Part shown: positions 47,660 through 58,428 of the stretch, piece after piece | Numbering within the stretch: position 1 is the stretch's first letter | Layout: the number at the start of each line of letters is the position of its first letter | Source: Spongiibacter sp. IMCC21906 | GTDB taxonomy: Bacteria; Pseudomonadota; Gammaproteobacteria; Pseudomonadales; Spongiibacteraceae | DNA: 64,000 nucleotides | Assembly (NCBI RefSeq): GCF_001010805.1 | Contig: NZ_CP011477.1 | Coordinates: forward strand, 2,495,001-2,559,000 | Direction: 5' to 3' | Notes under the pieces: model-generated | Seen by the model: the letters and a program-made list of their open reading frames with translations, nothing else | Told to the model about the DNA's origin: nothing | The model's database searches: none | Translations under genes and position numbers: made by a program

Positions 47660-48007
47660 ATGAATCGCCCACTCAAAGTCATTTTCTGCGCAAGCTTCCT
47701 GCTCTTTGTTGCACCATTACAGGCACAGACACCTACTTTTAGTTCTGCTCACCAAAAAATTGCCAAGCACTTTCTTTCGGACACACACTACCCCGCCGAA
47801 CGCGCGTTTTGGATACGCCACAACGAACTCGTTTTAGCGGTAAATAAAACCAAGGTAGATGAGAAGGAATACGCCAAAATGGTCTGCACTAAACTGCAGC
47901 GCTTTGGTTTTGGCAGTCAAGATGTAACGATCATGATCACGGAAGCTTCAGCCTTGCGCAAAAACCAGCTAGGACCGGTTCTAAGCCAACGCCGCTGCAA
48001 CCACTAA
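47660..48007 (+). CDS. Small secreted protein, function unknown
   Basis: 115 residues. Signal peptide 1-22 (cleavage LQA-Q). Mature part of ~92 residues, helical and basic, with two Cys (residues ~75 and ~113) that could form a disulphide. No family recognised. A start at ATG 47660 fits the signal peptide; the ribosome site is weak. It ends two bases before the convergent permease gene. Confidence 0.65.
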   Translation: MNRPLKVIFCASFLLFVAPLQAQTPTFSSAHQKIAKHFLSDTHYPAERAFWIRHNELVLAVNKTKVDEKEYAKMVCTKLQRFGFGSQDVTIMITEASALRKNQLGPVLSQRRCNH

Positions 48008-48009
48008 AA

Positions 48010-49782
48010 TTAGAACGGCCAAACCAGTGGAACAATAATTATTGTCGCCGCCCCGACTAACAACGTCAGAGGTGTGCCCATTTTCAAAAAATCTGAGAAG
48101 CGATAATCCCCAGGGCCATAAACCATAAGATTCGTTTGATAGCCAATAGGCGTAGCAAAACTTGCGGAAGCGGCCATCATTAAGGTCACTGCGAAAGGGA
48201 CAATACTGACATCAAGCTGTTGACTCGCCGCCAGCGCAATAGGAAACACAATCACCGCTGCAGCCAAGTTTGATATCACCGCCGAGAACAGGGCCGTCAC
48301 CAGAAAGATAGCGGCCAAGGTCATTATCGGAGACTGACCAGCCGCCGCGACCATTAAATCGGCGATGGAGGCTGCCGCCCCGGTTTTTTCCAGCGCACCA
48401 CCTAGAGCGATAGAGGCAGCGATGACCAGCAACACTTGCCAATCAACACTGCGACGAGCATCGGTGGCACGAATACAACGTGTCAGCACCATCAAACCTG
48501 CGGCAACAAAAGCCGCCTTAATCATAGAGAGCCAACCAAAGGCCACCACCGTCACCATCGCCAGCATAATCAATGCAGCCCGCAGACGATTTTCATGTCG
48601 AACAGGGCGAGAGTTTTCAATTGCGCTGACTAGAAGAAAGTCTTTGGAGTAACGCTGGTTACGAACAAATTCATCATGGGTTTCAAGTAGCAGAGTATCC
48701 CCCGGCTCCAGCTCCACATCGCCGATCCGGCCTTTGAGCTGCTGGCCATTTCGCGAGAGCGCAATTATAGCGGCGCCATATTTGTTACGAAAACGGATAT
48801 CTTTAACTCGCCGCCCCAGCTGGGGAAAGGTCGGTCCAATTACCACTTCCACCAAGCAACGCGCAGAGTCATTGGTACCAATTTTAAAGGCCTGATCCTC
48901 GGCAAGTTTCAGTCCATGGATATTTTTCAGGTCGACAACGGAGCGAACATCTCCAGCAAAAATCAACCGATCATTAGCCAGCAGAATTTCTTCTGGCGAA
49001 ACCGCTGTCAAGATGCGGTTGTCGCGAACAATTTCAATAATGAACATACCGGGAAGCTGCCGCAATCCAGCGTCTTCAATAGAACGCCCCACTATTGGGC
49101 TCCCCGCCTGGACCAGCATCTCGACAATGTATTGACGGGTATCTTCAAATCGCTGAGCCTGCCCCGACCGATTCGGCAGCAGCCAGCGACTCAACAACAC
49201 CGTTGCAGCCAAAACCAACAAGGTACTCGGCAGACCGACCCAAGCCAGGTCAAACATCCCTAAAGCAGCATCAGGTGCCTGAGCAATCAACATACCGTTA
49301 ATCACAAGGTTGGTACTGGTGCCCACTAGCGTACAGGTCCCGCCAATAATAGCGGCGTAGCTCAGCGGCATCATCAGTTTAGAAGCCGAGAGGTTATTTC
49401 GCTTCGCCCAATCCCGCACAGCCGGTACCATCATCGCGACCACCGGCGTGTTATTGAGAATAGAGCTAAATACCGCTACAGGTGCCATCAAACGCCATTG
49501 AGCAGTGAGCACCGATTTCGGACGCCCTAATATATTGGTGGATATCCAGCTAACGACACCAGTTTCCGACAGCGCTTGGGCTACGATAAACAACACCCCA
49601 ACCGTGACCATGCCCTCATTAGACATGCCCGCCAACGCTTCTTCCGGCGTTAGCACACCCAGTAACAGCAACACCGTTACCCCGCCGCACAACACCATAT
49701 CTGGAGGACGACGGGTAAATACCAGCACTGAAAAACAAGCGCCAATCACCGCCAGTACGCACCATGCCTCCAACGTGAACAA
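48010..49782 (-). CDS. SLC13-type permease with TrkA-C domains
   Basis: 590-residue membrane transporter of the divalent-anion/sodium symporter or citrate-transporter-like group. Membrane segments in the N-terminal ~200 and C-terminal ~200 residues enclose two TrkA-C domains (around 210-370, seen as EDAGLRQLPGMFIIEIVRDNR and GPTFPQLGRRVKDIRFRNKYGAAIIAL in part). SILNNTPVVAMMVPAV and CTLVGTSTNLVINGML are the SNT-type motifs. Substrate unknown (sulfate, dicarboxylate and others occur in this group). Start ATG 49782. Confidence 0.87.
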   Translation of the reverse strand: MFTLEAWCVLAVIGACFSVLVFTRRPPDMVLCGGVTVLLLLGVLTPEEALAGMSNEGMVTVGVLFIVAQALSETGVVSWISTNILGRPKSVLTAQWRLMAPVAVFSSILNNTPVVAMMVPAVRDWAKRNNLSASKLMMPLSYAAIIGGTCTLVGTSTNLVINGMLIAQAPDAALGMFDLAWVGLPSTLLVLAATVLLSRWLLPNRSGQAQRFEDTRQYIVEMLVQAGSPIVGRSIEDAGLRQLPGMFIIEIVRDNRILTAVSPEEILLANDRLIFAGDVRSVVDLKNIHGLKLAEDQAFKIGTNDSARCLVEVVIGPTFPQLGRRVKDIRFRNKYGAAIIALSRNGQQLKGRIGDVELEPGDTLLLETHDEFVRNQRYSKDFLLVSAIENSRPVRHENRLRAALIMLAMVTVVAFGWLSMIKAAFVAAGLMVLTRCIRATDARRSVDWQVLLVIAASIALGGALEKTGAAASIADLMVAAAGQSPIMTLAAIFLVTALFSAVISNLAAAVIVFPIALAASQQLDVSIVPFAVTLMMAASASFATPIGYQTNLMVYGPGDYRFSDFLKMGTPLTLLVGAATIIIVPLVWPF

Positions 49783-49786
49783 GTAT

Positions 49787-50758
49787 CTAACCCGCTAACG
49801 CTTGATAAAACTGAGAAAACTGCGCGGTGAAACTCTGAAGATTTTCGGCGGGCAGGTCATTGATACCAGCGGCGGCGGCACGGCCACCACCGGTGGCAAA
49901 CTGACGGCAAAACTCATCGGCGCCCTGCTTGTTGTTCAAGGGCGCACGGATACTCACCAAATAATTGCCATTTTGCTTTACCGTTAACACAGCATGCGCG
50001 CGATCCGGGTGATCATTGGCAAGGTCATTACTGTAAACCCCGCTCACTCGGCGCGCCCAACGCTCATTAGGCAGAATATAAACCGCTGACACCTGATCAG
50101 CATTCACTGGCGGCAATTTTGCTGCCGCGGCCATATCGTTATGATAGCCAGTTTGTAAATGTTCAAAAATTTCCTTCGCTTCTCGCATAAATTCACGAGG
50201 ACTGGCGTAAGGCAGCAGCTTTTTAAATAGCTCAGCGGGGTGAAAGTGCAAATCTTCGAGACTGGCACCATAACCATTGTAGTTGAGATAAATCCCCAGG
50301 TTTTCCAGAGCCTCTAGTTCAGGCTCAGTAATATCGAGGCTTTTCGCTAAGGTCTGAGCGCTCTGACGCAGGTTGTCACCAAATGCCCCTACCACTGCCC
50401 ACTCAGCAAACTGACCTTTTAACAGGCCATTCACAAGCAGCGCGGTGCACACATCAGAAGCAGTATTGATCTTAGTAGTGAGGTTGTTGTGCTCTGGAAT
50501 ATCGCCGGCAAAGTGATGATCAATATAAAGGACCTCGGCACCGCTGTTGAGCACTTGCTCCAGGCCGCTGCGATTTTTGTCCAGTGATACGTCAAGAATC
50601 GTTACTTTGTCACCTGCGTTGGCGCTTACACGATCCGCCAAAGCGATATCGCGTTTAACCCCAGTGATAAGCTCACTATCGACCGGATCGGCATTTCGGA
50701 GCTGGAGTAATGCACAAATTCCATCGGCATCCCCATTAAACACATCAACATATTTCAT
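49787..50758 (-). CDS. DHH-family phosphoesterase
   Basis: 323 residues. Metal motifs NGDADGICAL (I), the DVS aspartate (II), and DHHF (III), plus the C-terminal DHHA1-type GGGRAAAAGIN. DHH proteins hydrolyse oligonucleotides, cyclic dinucleotides or polyphosphate; this group is not assigned. Start is ATG 50758; the TTG frame to 50779 is ignored. Its start region is separated from the SLC13 gene by a few bases, so the two may be co-transcribed (DHH first). Confidence 0.87.
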   Translation of the reverse strand: MKYVDVFNGDADGICALLQLRNADPVDSELITGVKRDIALADRVSANAGDKVTILDVSLDKNRSGLEQVLNSGAEVLYIDHHFAGDIPEHNNLTTKINTASDVCTALLVNGLLKGQFAEWAVVGAFGDNLRQSAQTLAKSLDITEPELEALENLGIYLNYNGYGASLEDLHFHPAELFKKLLPYASPREFMREAKEIFEHLQTGYHNDMAAAAKLPPVNADQVSAVYILPNERWARRVSGVYSNDLANDHPDRAHAVLTVKQNGNYLVSIRAPLNNKQGADEFCRQFATGGGRAAAAGINDLPAENLQSFTAQFSQFYQALAG

Positions 50759-50866
50759 ACGCTCAGCACATCTCCGCAAACGATTAAACGATCTTTATTT
50801 TTAGACGGTATAGTCAAATTCAACAGCGATGCTAATAACATTTCATCAACAAGTAAAACGGGATAT

Positions 50867-50904
50867 CACAATACTCAGTATCGATTTTTCCGATACTTAT
50901 TGTG
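50867..50904 (-). terminator. Possible pyrF terminator
   Basis: Stem CACAATA..AGTATCG / CGATACT-TATTGTG with a three-base bulge. No T-run directly after it on the minus strand. Confidence 0.4.
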
Positions 50905-50950
50905 CTGTATAGCCATGCTTTAAAACTTCATCAAGTCTTAAAATCGAGCT

Positions 50951-51670
50951 TTAGACAGACAGCTCCTTATTGATACTGCGCAGCGCCTCAGCCGGATTGT
51001 CATTACGGGTAATAGGCCGCCCAATAACAAGATAGTGACTTCCCATGGCCATGGCCTCTGCCGGCGTCGCCACACGCTGCTGGTCCCCCTTCTGACTGCC
51101 TGGCGGGCGAATGCCTGGGGTGACCAAAGCGAAGTGTTTACCCAGTTGCTGGCTTAGCATTTCAGCTTCCTGAGCAGAACACACCACCCCATCCAGACCA
51201 CAGTTTGCAGCAAGCGCGGCCAAGCGCGAAACTTGATCTCGTGCCTCACCAGCCACGCCAATTGCGGGTAATTCTTCAGAGCGCATCGACGTTAATACCG
51301 TAACGGCCGTCAATAAAGGCGCAGCTTTGCCATACGACTGCAACGCCTCGGCCGCTGCAGTCATCATCGCCGCCCCGCCAACGGCATGCACATTCACCAT
51401 CCACACACCCAAATCTGCTGCCGCCGACACTGCCGCGGCAACGGTGTTGGGAATATCATGAAATTTGAGGTCTAGAAATACCTCGAAGCCTCTGCGGTGC
51501 AAGTCTTTTACAATATCCGGCCCGAACCGCGTAAATAATTCCTTGCCTACTTTTAAACGGCAAGATGACGGATCGAGCTGATCGACCAACGCATCAATGG
51601 ATTCACGCTTGGGAAAATCCAGCGCAACAATAATGGGGGATGAAGTTACCTGAGGGGATGAAACTGCCAT
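50951..51670 (-). CDS. pyrF: Orotidine 5'-phosphate decarboxylase
   Basis: 239 residues; last step of UMP synthesis. The catalytic motif [11 protein letters not shown] is present, along with IIVALDFP at the start and GIRPPG near the phosphate site. The start is ATG 51670 (MAVSSPQ). The frame to 51718 reads into the lapB end and has no ribosome site. Five bases after lapB, its usual neighbour. Confidence 0.96.
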   Translation of the reverse strand: MAVSSPQVTSSPIIVALDFPKRESIDALVDQLDPSSCRLKVGKELFTRFGPDIVKDLHRRGFEVFLDLKFHDIPNTVAAAVSAAADLGVWMVNVHAVGGAAMMTAAAEALQSYGKAAPLLTAVTVLTSMRSEELPAIGVAGEARDQVSRLAALAANCGLDGVVCSAQEAEMLSQQLGKHFALVTPGIRPPGSQKGDQQRVATPAEAMAMGSHYLVIGRPITRNDNPAEALRSINKELSV

Positions 51671-51675
51671 AGGGG

Positions 51676-52860
51676 CTAATCGCCTTGTGTACCACGAACA
51701 GGCGCAATGGTACCCCACTGCTCACAACTAGGACACAGCCAATGTAATTTCCGACCGGAAAAGCCGCAATGACGACATTGGTAAACAGGACGGGTCGCAA
51801 GCACTTCGTCAATGGCAAGCCGTAACTCCGCCTGCCCTTCCGCATCGCTTAAGCTCAACCAGCACGACAGTGTTTTAAATGTTGGCCGTCGCTTTACGAC
51901 GCTCTGAATATACGTCAACGCTTCAGCTTTTCCTTTTACCTCAGCAAGAGCGCCTGCCAATTCTACCGCTAAATACGAGCTGTCCGTTGTGGCACCAAAA
52001 CGACTAAGGGCATCGACATACTCTGCGGTACTCGCCATTTCACTAAAGGCATTTTTAAACAGCGGTAATATTTGCATGGCCCACAGTGGCTGTGACCGGA
52101 GTAATTCCTGCAGCACCGCCAAGGCCTCACCAGCTCTTCCCTGGCGCATCGACAACGCTGCCAACAACAAGCCAACTCGCAAGCAATCCGAATCGTATCG
52201 CTCCGCCTTTACCAGTTCACGCTTTGCCGCTTTCAAGTCTCCATCTGACAGCAAACGTTCGGCTATCTCGCAGTGGTAATGGCTAAGGGCTTTCTCAACA
52301 AGCTGCGGCGACTTATCTTGCGCGCGACGCAACCAACCCCGTTTCGGCAACAGCTGCACAGCTACCGCAATCGCCTGTTCCCATTCTTTTTCAGTCTGAT
52401 ATATATGTCTTAAGTGCTCTAAAGCCTCAGCGCGGTAACCTTGAGACTCATCGACCAAATCCCGCAACAAGCGCTCAGCTCGGTCCAGTAATCCCGCAGA
52501 AATATAATCTCTGGCAAGCTCAAGATGTACCTTATGCAGTTCCACTCGAGGTAACGAGGGGCGGGAAAGCAGGTTTTGATGGATATGGATCGCCGCCTCC
52601 ACTTCACCCTTACTACGCATCAAGTTACCTAGAGCAAGGTGAGTGGGAAGGGTTTCAAGGCGAACAGGCAACTCATTCACCACCGTGAGCACCGCCTCGT
52701 CAGCCTGCTCATTAAGGAGAAAATTAAGCCCTTTATAATAGCTATTACTGTCATCCACTGGCGCGGGTAGTTCAACTTTTGAACGACCCAAGCGCCCAAG
52801 TAACCATCCCACAGCAATCGACGCAAACAGTAATAGAAAGTTACTGACACTTGCTTCCAT
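51676..52860 (-). CDS. lapB: LapB (YciM), LPS assembly regulator
   Basis: 394 residues: N-terminal membrane anchor ([15 protein letters not shown]), about nine TPR repeats, and a C-terminal rubredoxin-type zinc site [18 protein letters not shown]. Brings LpxC to FtsH for degradation and so limits lipid A synthesis; coordinates with PbgA/YejM. E. coli LapB is 389. Directly after lapA, as in other gammaproteobacteria. Confidence 0.95.
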   Translation of the reverse strand: MEASVSNFLLLFASIAVGWLLGRLGRSKVELPAPVDDSNSYYKGLNFLLNEQADEAVLTVVNELPVRLETLPTHLALGNLMRSKGEVEAAIHIHQNLLSRPSLPRVELHKVHLELARDYISAGLLDRAERLLRDLVDESQGYRAEALEHLRHIYQTEKEWEQAIAVAVQLLPKRGWLRRAQDKSPQLVEKALSHYHCEIAERLLSDGDLKAAKRELVKAERYDSDCLRVGLLLAALSMRQGRAGEALAVLQELLRSQPLWAMQILPLFKNAFSEMASTAEYVDALSRFGATTDSSYLAVELAGALAEVKGKAEALTYIQSVVKRRPTFKTLSCWLSLSDAEGQAELRLAIDEVLATRPVYQCRHCGFSGRKLHWLCPSCEQWGTIAPVRGTQGD

Positions 52861-52918
52861 ATCTAGCGCTACGATCTCCGCAAAGCAGGTAAAAAAATCA
52901 ATATTCCATCCAGAGTCA

Positions 52919-53215
52919 TTACGCTCTTGTCACGCCAGACCGCTGCCCCTCCAGGTTTGCGAGCTTTCTTTTTAGAACCAACCTAGAAGCTTGCAAGCGA
53001 GCCATGGCGAAGGATGCGGCAAGCATACCCAAAATGCCACCCGCAAAAAACGACAGGATCAACCACGTTGATAGGCGCTGCTCCGGCAACTCCATTATTA
53101 AAATATTAAGTGGCACAACCACGTCGTTCTCAATAGTGAACAACAGGCCCAATGCCAAAACCAGCAATAAGACCACTATCAATAACAGCGACTTGATCCA
53201 GCGCATGAGTTTCAT
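52919..53215 (-). CDS. lapA: LapA, DUF1049 membrane protein
   Basis: 98 residues with two membrane segments (LLLIVVLLLVLALGLLFTI and a second around WLILSFFAGGILGMLAA) and a basic C-terminal part. Partner of LapB in LPS assembly control. An ihfB terminator sits only ~10 bp upstream, so transcription into lapA probably depends on read-through or an internal promoter. Start ATG 53215; ATG 53206 is an alternative. Confidence 0.9.
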   Translation of the reverse strand: MKLMRWIKSLLLIVVLLLVLALGLLFTIENDVVVPLNILIMELPEQRLSTWLILSFFAGGILGMLAASFAMARLQASRLVLKRKLANLEGQRSGVTRA

Positions 53216-53223
53216 CCAGACAT

Positions 53224-53256
53224 AAAAAAACGGTATAGCCGTAGACCATACCGTTT
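53224..53256 (-). terminator. ihfB terminator just before lapA
   Basis: AAACGGTAT / ATACCGTTT stem with an 11-base loop, followed on the minus strand by TTTTTTT. Confidence 0.75.
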
Positions 53257-53305
53257 CTAATAAAATAAGGCTATAAAGCCAGCGAACAGATAATACCCGT
53301 GGGTA

Positions 53306-53593
53306 TTAATCCAGACTCTGGTTTACTCGCTCTCGAAGCTCTTTACCAGGTTTGAAGTGAGGAACATATTTACCGGGAAGCTGAACCGTTTCACCTGTTT
53401 TGGGATTACGTCCTTGCCTTGGCTCCCTATAGTGGAGCGAAAAGCTGCCAAAACCGCGAATTTCAATTCTATCACCGGTGGCCAATATCTGAGACATATG
53501 CTCAATAATGGTCTTCACTGCTAACTCAATGTCCTTGTGAGACAGTTGTGGCTGGCGCTCAGCGATCAACTCTATCAGTTCGGATTTTGTCAT
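53306..53593 (-). CDS. ihfB: Integration host factor beta subunit
   Basis: 95 residues: [47 protein letters not shown] and [15 protein letters not shown], the IHF-beta pattern. Partner of IhfA, encoded 15 kb away. Follows rpsA by ~100 bp, its usual place. GGGAAC precedes the ATG. Confidence 0.97.
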   Translation of the reverse strand: MTKSELIELIAERQPQLSHKDIELAVKTIIEHMSQILATGDRIEIRGFGSFSLHYREPRQGRNPKTGETVQLPGKYVPHFKPGKELRERVNQSLD

Positions 53594-53693
53594 AGCGTGT
53601 TCCCGTTGCTCACAACATCAAGCCCCTAGCTTATCACTTTTTTGCAGATAAGCCAGAGACTTACGGGTGCCTAAAGCCACCCGCAACCAGACC

Positions 53694-55370
53694 TTAGTCT
53701 TTGTTTTCCATCTGAGCTTTGATTAGATCGCCAATCGTCGTTGCAGCAGCTTCGCTTTGGTTTTCACGCAAAGACTTCACTGCCTCTTTCTCATCCGCCA
53801 TGTCCTTCGCCTTAATAGACAGGGTCAAGCCACGGTTTTTACGATCGACGCTGATGATTTTCACTTCAACTTCTTCGCCTTCTTTCAGCACATTGCGCGC
53901 ATCTTCAACCTTATCACGGCTGATTTCAGACGCTTTCAACACACCTTCAACTTCTTCAGCCAATACGATGACTGCAGACTTGGCGTCAACTTCTTTCACC
54001 GTACCGGTTACGATGCTGCCTTTATCGTTGATGGCAACATAGTTAGAGAACGGGTCGTCTTCCAACTGTTTGATGCCCAAAGAAATGCGCTCGCGCTCTG
54101 GATCGATAGACAGAATAACGGTTTCGATTTCGTCGCCTTTCTTGAAATTACGCACGGCTTCTTCGCCAGTTTCGTTCCAAGAAATATCAGACAAATGAAC
54201 CAGACCGTCGATGTTTCCGTCCAGACCAATGAAGATACCAAAATCAGTGATGGACTTAATGCCGCCGCTAATTTTATCGCCTTTGGTGTACTGAGAACCA
54301 AACGCATCCCATGGGTTTTGCTGACACTGTTTAATACCCAGAGAAATACGACGACGCTCTTCGTCAATGTCCAGAATCATCACTTCCACTTCGTCGCCAA
54401 CTTGTACGACTTTAGAGGGGTGGATGTTCTTGTTAGTCCAATCCATTTCAGAAACGTGAACCAGACCTTCAACGCCTTCCTCGATCTCAGCAAAGCAACC
54501 GTAATCAGTCAGGTTAGTCACCTTGGCTTTTACGCGGCTGTTTTCTGGGTAACGGGTTTTGATAGCAACCCAAGGATCTTCACCCAATTGCTTCAGACCT
54601 AGAGAAACACGATTGCGCTCACGGTCAAACTTCAGGATGCGAACATCAATTTCGTCACCCACGTTGACAATTTCGCTTGGGTGCTTGATGCGCTTCCACG
54701 CCATATCAGTGATGTGCAGCAAGCCATCGATGCCGCCCAAATCAACGAAAGCACCGTAGTCGGTCAGGTTCTTAACGATACCTTTAACGACCATACCTTC
54801 TTGCAGTGATTCCAGCAGCGCTTCGCGCTCTTCGCTGTTCACGCTTTCCAGTACCGCGCGACGAGAAACCACAACGTTGTTGCGCTTCTGGTCTAGCTTG
54901 ATAACTTTAAATTCCAGCTCTTTGCCTTCGAGGTGCGCCGTGTCACGAACGGGACGCACGTCTACCAAAGAACCGGGAAGGAATGCACGAATGCTGTTGA
55001 TATCAACGGTGAAGCCGCCTTTGACTTTACCATTGATGATACCAGTAACAGTCTCTTCTGCTTCGTAAGCCGCTTCCAGCGAAGTCCATGCTTCAGCACG
55101 CTTGGCTTTTTCGCGAGACAATTTAGTCTCACCAAAACCATCTTCTACAGATTCCAGAGCAACCTGCACTTCGTCACCGATTTGCAGGCTAAATTCACCG
55201 CTTTCGGAAAAGAACTGGTCACGTGGAATAACGCCTTCTGACTTCAAACCAGCGTGGACCGTTACCCAGTCGCTGTCGATATCAATAACCACACCGGTCA
55301 CAATTGAACCGGGCTTCATATCAATGGTTTTTAAACTTTCTTCAAACAGTTCAGCAAAGCTTTCGCTCAT
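53694..55370 (-). CDS. rpsA: 30S ribosomal protein S1
   Basis: 558 residues with six S1 (OB-fold) repeats, each with the typical [27 protein letters not shown]-like core and RISLGIKQ endings. Brings mRNA to the 30S subunit. Length matches the six-domain enterobacterial form. Downstream of cmk, the classic order. A short hairpin (53664-53683) follows the stop but has no T-run. Confidence 0.98.
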   Translation of the reverse strand: MSESFAELFEESLKTIDMKPGSIVTGVVIDIDSDWVTVHAGLKSEGVIPRDQFFSESGEFSLQIGDEVQVALESVEDGFGETKLSREKAKRAEAWTSLEAAYEAEETVTGIINGKVKGGFTVDINSIRAFLPGSLVDVRPVRDTAHLEGKELEFKVIKLDQKRNNVVVSRRAVLESVNSEEREALLESLQEGMVVKGIVKNLTDYGAFVDLGGIDGLLHITDMAWKRIKHPSEIVNVGDEIDVRILKFDRERNRVSLGLKQLGEDPWVAIKTRYPENSRVKAKVTNLTDYGCFAEIEEGVEGLVHVSEMDWTNKNIHPSKVVQVGDEVEVMILDIDEERRRISLGIKQCQQNPWDAFGSQYTKGDKISGGIKSITDFGIFIGLDGNIDGLVHLSDISWNETGEEAVRNFKKGDEIETVILSIDPERERISLGIKQLEDDPFSNYVAINDKGSIVTGTVKEVDAKSAVIVLAEEVEGVLKASEISRDKVEDARNVLKEGEEVEVKIISVDRKNRGLTLSIKAKDMADEKEAVKSLRENQSEAAATTIGDLIKAQMENKD

Positions 55371-55507
55371 TCGTCATTACCTGAAATTTAATTGCGGTAT
55401 GAAATTTACCACATATCGCCGCACATCCAGCTTGCGCGGGTCAGTTCATAATGCCGAGGAAAGTGCCAGCTGGTTTCGCACTTCTCTCGACGCTTTAGCC
55501 GCTCTAA

Positions 55508-56209
55508 TTATTTAGAAACAGCAAAATGGGTACTGACCATGGCCAGCACCCTTTGAAACACCTCATCTATCCCTAATCCGCTGCTATCAATACGTTTAGC
55601 ATCGGCTGCAGGCTTTAAAGGAGCGTGCTCGCGCTGTGAATCGCGCTCGTCACGAATTTGTATCTCCTCTAAAAGGGTCGCGAGGTTAACACTTTCACCC
55701 TTCGCTTTCAACTGCTTAGCCCGGCGCTGGGCGCGCTCCTCGGCACTGGCGGTTAAAAAGATCTTTACGCCCGCATCGGCAAACACCACCGTCCCCATAT
55801 CCCGGCCATCTGCCACCAAGCCCGGCTGGGTCGCAAAATCCCGCTGACGCTTTAACAACGCCGCCCGCACTGCTGGCAATACCGCCACTTGCGAGGCTAA
55901 ATGTCCGCTGCGCTCACTGCGCAAGGCCGTAGACACGTCTTCGCCATCCAGAATGACTTTAGTCGGCTCACCCACTTCGCCTGCAATAAATTCCACATCT
56001 AAGTTGCCAGCCAATGCCGCCACTTCGGCCTCATTGTCTAGGCTCACCTTACGCTGGTCTGCAGCCATGCCGACCAAGCGATAAAGCGCGCCGCTGTCCA
56101 ACAAATGCCACCCCAAATGCCGGGCTAACATTTGGCATAAAGTCCCTTTACCAGAACCACTGGGACCATCAATAGTTACCACTGGTACGATGTCAGTGCC
56201 CTCAGTCAT
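55508..56209 (-). CDS. cmk: Cytidylate kinase
   Basis: 233 residues. Phosphorylates CMP/dCMP. P-loop [12 protein letters not shown] near the N-terminus, [13 protein letters not shown] and the lid region [13 protein letters not shown]. Slightly longer than E. coli Cmk (227). Start overlaps the aroA stop by four bases (ATGA). Confidence 0.96.
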   Translation of the reverse strand: MTEGTDIVPVVTIDGPSGSGKGTLCQMLARHLGWHLLDSGALYRLVGMAADQRKVSLDNEAEVAALAGNLDVEFIAGEVGEPTKVILDGEDVSTALRSERSGHLASQVAVLPAVRAALLKRQRDFATQPGLVADGRDMGTVVFADAGVKIFLTASAEERAQRRAKQLKAKGESVNLATLLEEIQIRDERDSQREHAPLKPAADAKRIDSSGLGIDEVFQRVLAMVSTHFAVSK

Positions 56210-57507
56210 TGCAATTTCTCTATCTGCATACCTACTTCGCGAGCAAGCTCAACAAAGTTCGGGAAAGACGTGGCGACGTTATCACAGTCTTGTATCACTA
56301 TTGTGTCAGTGGACCGCAGCGATGCCACCGAAAACGCCATCGCAATTCTATGGTCGTGATGGGAGTTAATGGTCGCTCCCGCCATGGTACCGCCGTCGAT
56401 CACAATCCCGTCCGGGGTAGGCTCTGCGTTGATACCCAGCGCCACAAGACCATCAGCCATCACTTGGATGCGATCACTTTCTTTCACCCGTAGCTCTTCT
56501 GCCCCCGTCAACACGGTGCGCCCCTTGGCACAGGCGGCAGCAATAAACAGCGCCGGAAACTCATCAATAGCCAAGGGCACCTGGTCTTCAGGGATCGCAA
56601 TGCCCTGCAGCTCGGCGTAGCGTACGGTAATATCGGCTACCGGCTCACCGCCAACGGTGCGCTCATTAAAAACCTGTAAGTCGCCACCCATTGCTCGCAA
56701 TATATTAATGACGCCGACGCGGGTGGGGTTAATTCCCACATGCTCAATGGTCAGCTCTGCACCGGGGGTAATACTGGCAGCAACCATAAAAAAAGCTGCC
56801 GAAGAAATATCCGCAGGTACATCTATATGCACTGCTTTTAATCGTCCACCGCCCTGCAAGCTCGCCTTGGACCCAGCCACCGTCACCGGATACGAAAAAC
56901 CCTGCAGCATTCGCTCACTATGGTCTCGAGTCGGTGCAGGTTCTACTGTCGAAGTTTCACCTTCCGCATAAATACCCGCCAGCAGCACACAGGATTTAAC
57001 CTGCGCGCTAGCCATTGGCAATACATAGTGAATGCCTTTAAGCGTTTGCCCGCCACGCAATGTTAACGGAGGGCGTCCACCCTCGCCGGTCTCCACCACC
57101 GCGCCCATGTCACGCAGCGGCTTGGCCACCCGCTCCATTGGCCGTTTATTGAGGGAGATATCGCCGGTCATGGTGACATCAAATTTCTGCCCTGCCAGCA
57201 AGCCGGCCAGCAAGCGCATAGAGGTGCCGGAGTTGCCGACATAAATGGGCTCGCTGGGCGCGTTTAAACCATCGCGACCCACACCATGAATCACTAACCG
57301 ACCCTTGTCCGGGCCGTCAATTTTAACCCCCATAGCCTGAAACGCTTTTAGGGTACACAAGGCATCTTCGCCTTCTAAAAAACCATCCACCGTCGTGACG
57401 CCATCGGCAATGGCACCAAACATCACTGAACGGTGAGAAATCGACTTGTCACCAGGAACGCGAATTCGGCCCTTCACTTGGCCGCCCGCTTGGAGTTTAA
57501 ATTCCAC
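56206..57507 (-). CDS. aroA: EPSP synthase (3-phosphoshikimate 1-carboxyvinyltransferase)
   Basis: 433 residues, shikimate pathway. Motifs [29 protein letters not shown] (the region of glyphosate binding) and KESDRI. GTG start at 57507, preceded by GAGAG at seven bases. In Pseudomonas a tyrA-aroA fusion is common; here the genes are separate, 24 bp apart, and cmk follows with overlap. Confidence 0.97.
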   Translation of the reverse strand: MEFKLQAGGQVKGRIRVPGDKSISHRSVMFGAIADGVTTVDGFLEGEDALCTLKAFQAMGVKIDGPDKGRLVIHGVGRDGLNAPSEPIYVGNSGTSMRLLAGLLAGQKFDVTMTGDISLNKRPMERVAKPLRDMGAVVETGEGGRPPLTLRGGQTLKGIHYVLPMASAQVKSCVLLAGIYAEGETSTVEPAPTRDHSERMLQGFSYPVTVAGSKASLQGGGRLKAVHIDVPADISSAAFFMVAASITPGAELTIEHVGINPTRVGVINILRAMGGDLQVFNERTVGGEPVADITVRYAELQGIAIPEDQVPLAIDEFPALFIAAACAKGRTVLTGAEELRVKESDRIQVMADGLVALGINAEPTPDGIVIDGGTMAGATINSHHDHRIAMAFSVASLRSTDTIVIQDCDNVATSFPNFVELAREVGMQIEKLQ

Positions 57508-57531
57508 AATTATGCTCTCGCTGAGATAGGC

Positions 57532-58428
57532 TCACTCTGCCTTTTTAGCAGATTGTCCATTGAGATATTGACCCAAAAAATGCTCATCACGAGCCTTTTT
57601 TGCCTGGTCAAAAACGGTATAAATCTTTGCGCCATCGCCTTGCTCTATCGCGCTGCGCAGCTCCGCCAAATGACAACTAAACTGATCAATGCCCGCCAAC
57701 ACCGCATCGCGATTAGCCAACACAATATCGTGCCACATGGTCGGGTCGCTGGAGGCAATACGCGTAAAGTCCCGAAAGCCACCAGCGGCAAATTTGAAAA
57801 TCTCTCCCGCCCGGCCATCTTTCGCCAAAGCGTCAACCAGGGTATAGGCCAATACATGAGGAAGGTGACTGGTAGAAGCCAGTACAGCGTCATGATCAGA
57901 AACGGACATGCACAACACCTCAGCGCCGCAGGCCCGCCACATTGCCCGAACCTTCGACACAGCATCAACATCGGTATTATCCAACGGTGTCAAAATCACC
58001 CGATGGTCACGAAACAAGTCTGCTTTAGCGGCATCAACGCCGCTCTGTTCCGAACCGGCAATAGGATGCGCCAGTACCAAATTGGCAGGCACTTCACCAA
58101 AAATACGCTCTGCAGCTTGCTGCATATTGCCTTTAACGCTGGCAACATCAGTGACAATCATATCCGCAGTCATTAACGGCGCCAAGGACTCCAACACCGC
58201 TTCTGCTACCTGGGTTGGCGTAGCGATCACGACCATATCTGCGCCGCGAACCGCCGCTGCCAAATCCAGAGTGTATTCATCAATTACCCCCAGCTCGACA
58301 CCGCGCTGCAAAGACCCACTGCGGCGGCCTGTCGCCACCACCGTATTAACCATGCCCTGGGCTTTCAATGCGGCCGCAAGAGAGCCGCCCATTAAACCCA
58401 AACCAATAATGCAAAGCCGGTTAATCAC
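57532..58428 (-). CDS. tyrA: Prephenate dehydrogenase
   Basis: 298 residues, NAD-dependent step to 4-hydroxyphenylpyruvate. Cofactor motif GLGLMGGSLAAAL, then HPIAGSEQSGVDAA and HDAVLASTSHLPHVLAY with the catalytic His. Start taken as GTG 58428, which overlaps the hisC stop by four bases (GTGA) and follows GGAG at eight; the longer ATG at 58449 lies inside hisC without a ribosome site. No ACT domain. Confidence 0.94.
   Translation of the reverse strand: MINRLCIIGLGLMGGSLAAALKAQGMVNTVVATGRRSGSLQRGVELGVIDEYTLDLAAAVRGADMVVIATPTQVAEAVLESLAPLMTADMIVTDVASVKGNMQQAAERIFGEVPANLVLAHPIAGSEQSGVDAAKADLFRDHRVILTPLDNTDVDAVSKVRAMWRACGAEVLCMSVSDHDAVLASTSHLPHVLAYTLVDALAKDGRAGEIFKFAAGGFRDFTRIASSDPTMWHDIVLANRDAVLAGIDQFSCHLAELRSAIEQGDGAKIYTVFDQAKKARDEHFLGQYLNGQSAKKAE

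Noticed and set aside
53664-53683. CGGGTG/CACCCG hairpin after rpsA
   Set aside because: Six-base stem without a T-run; not called as a terminator.
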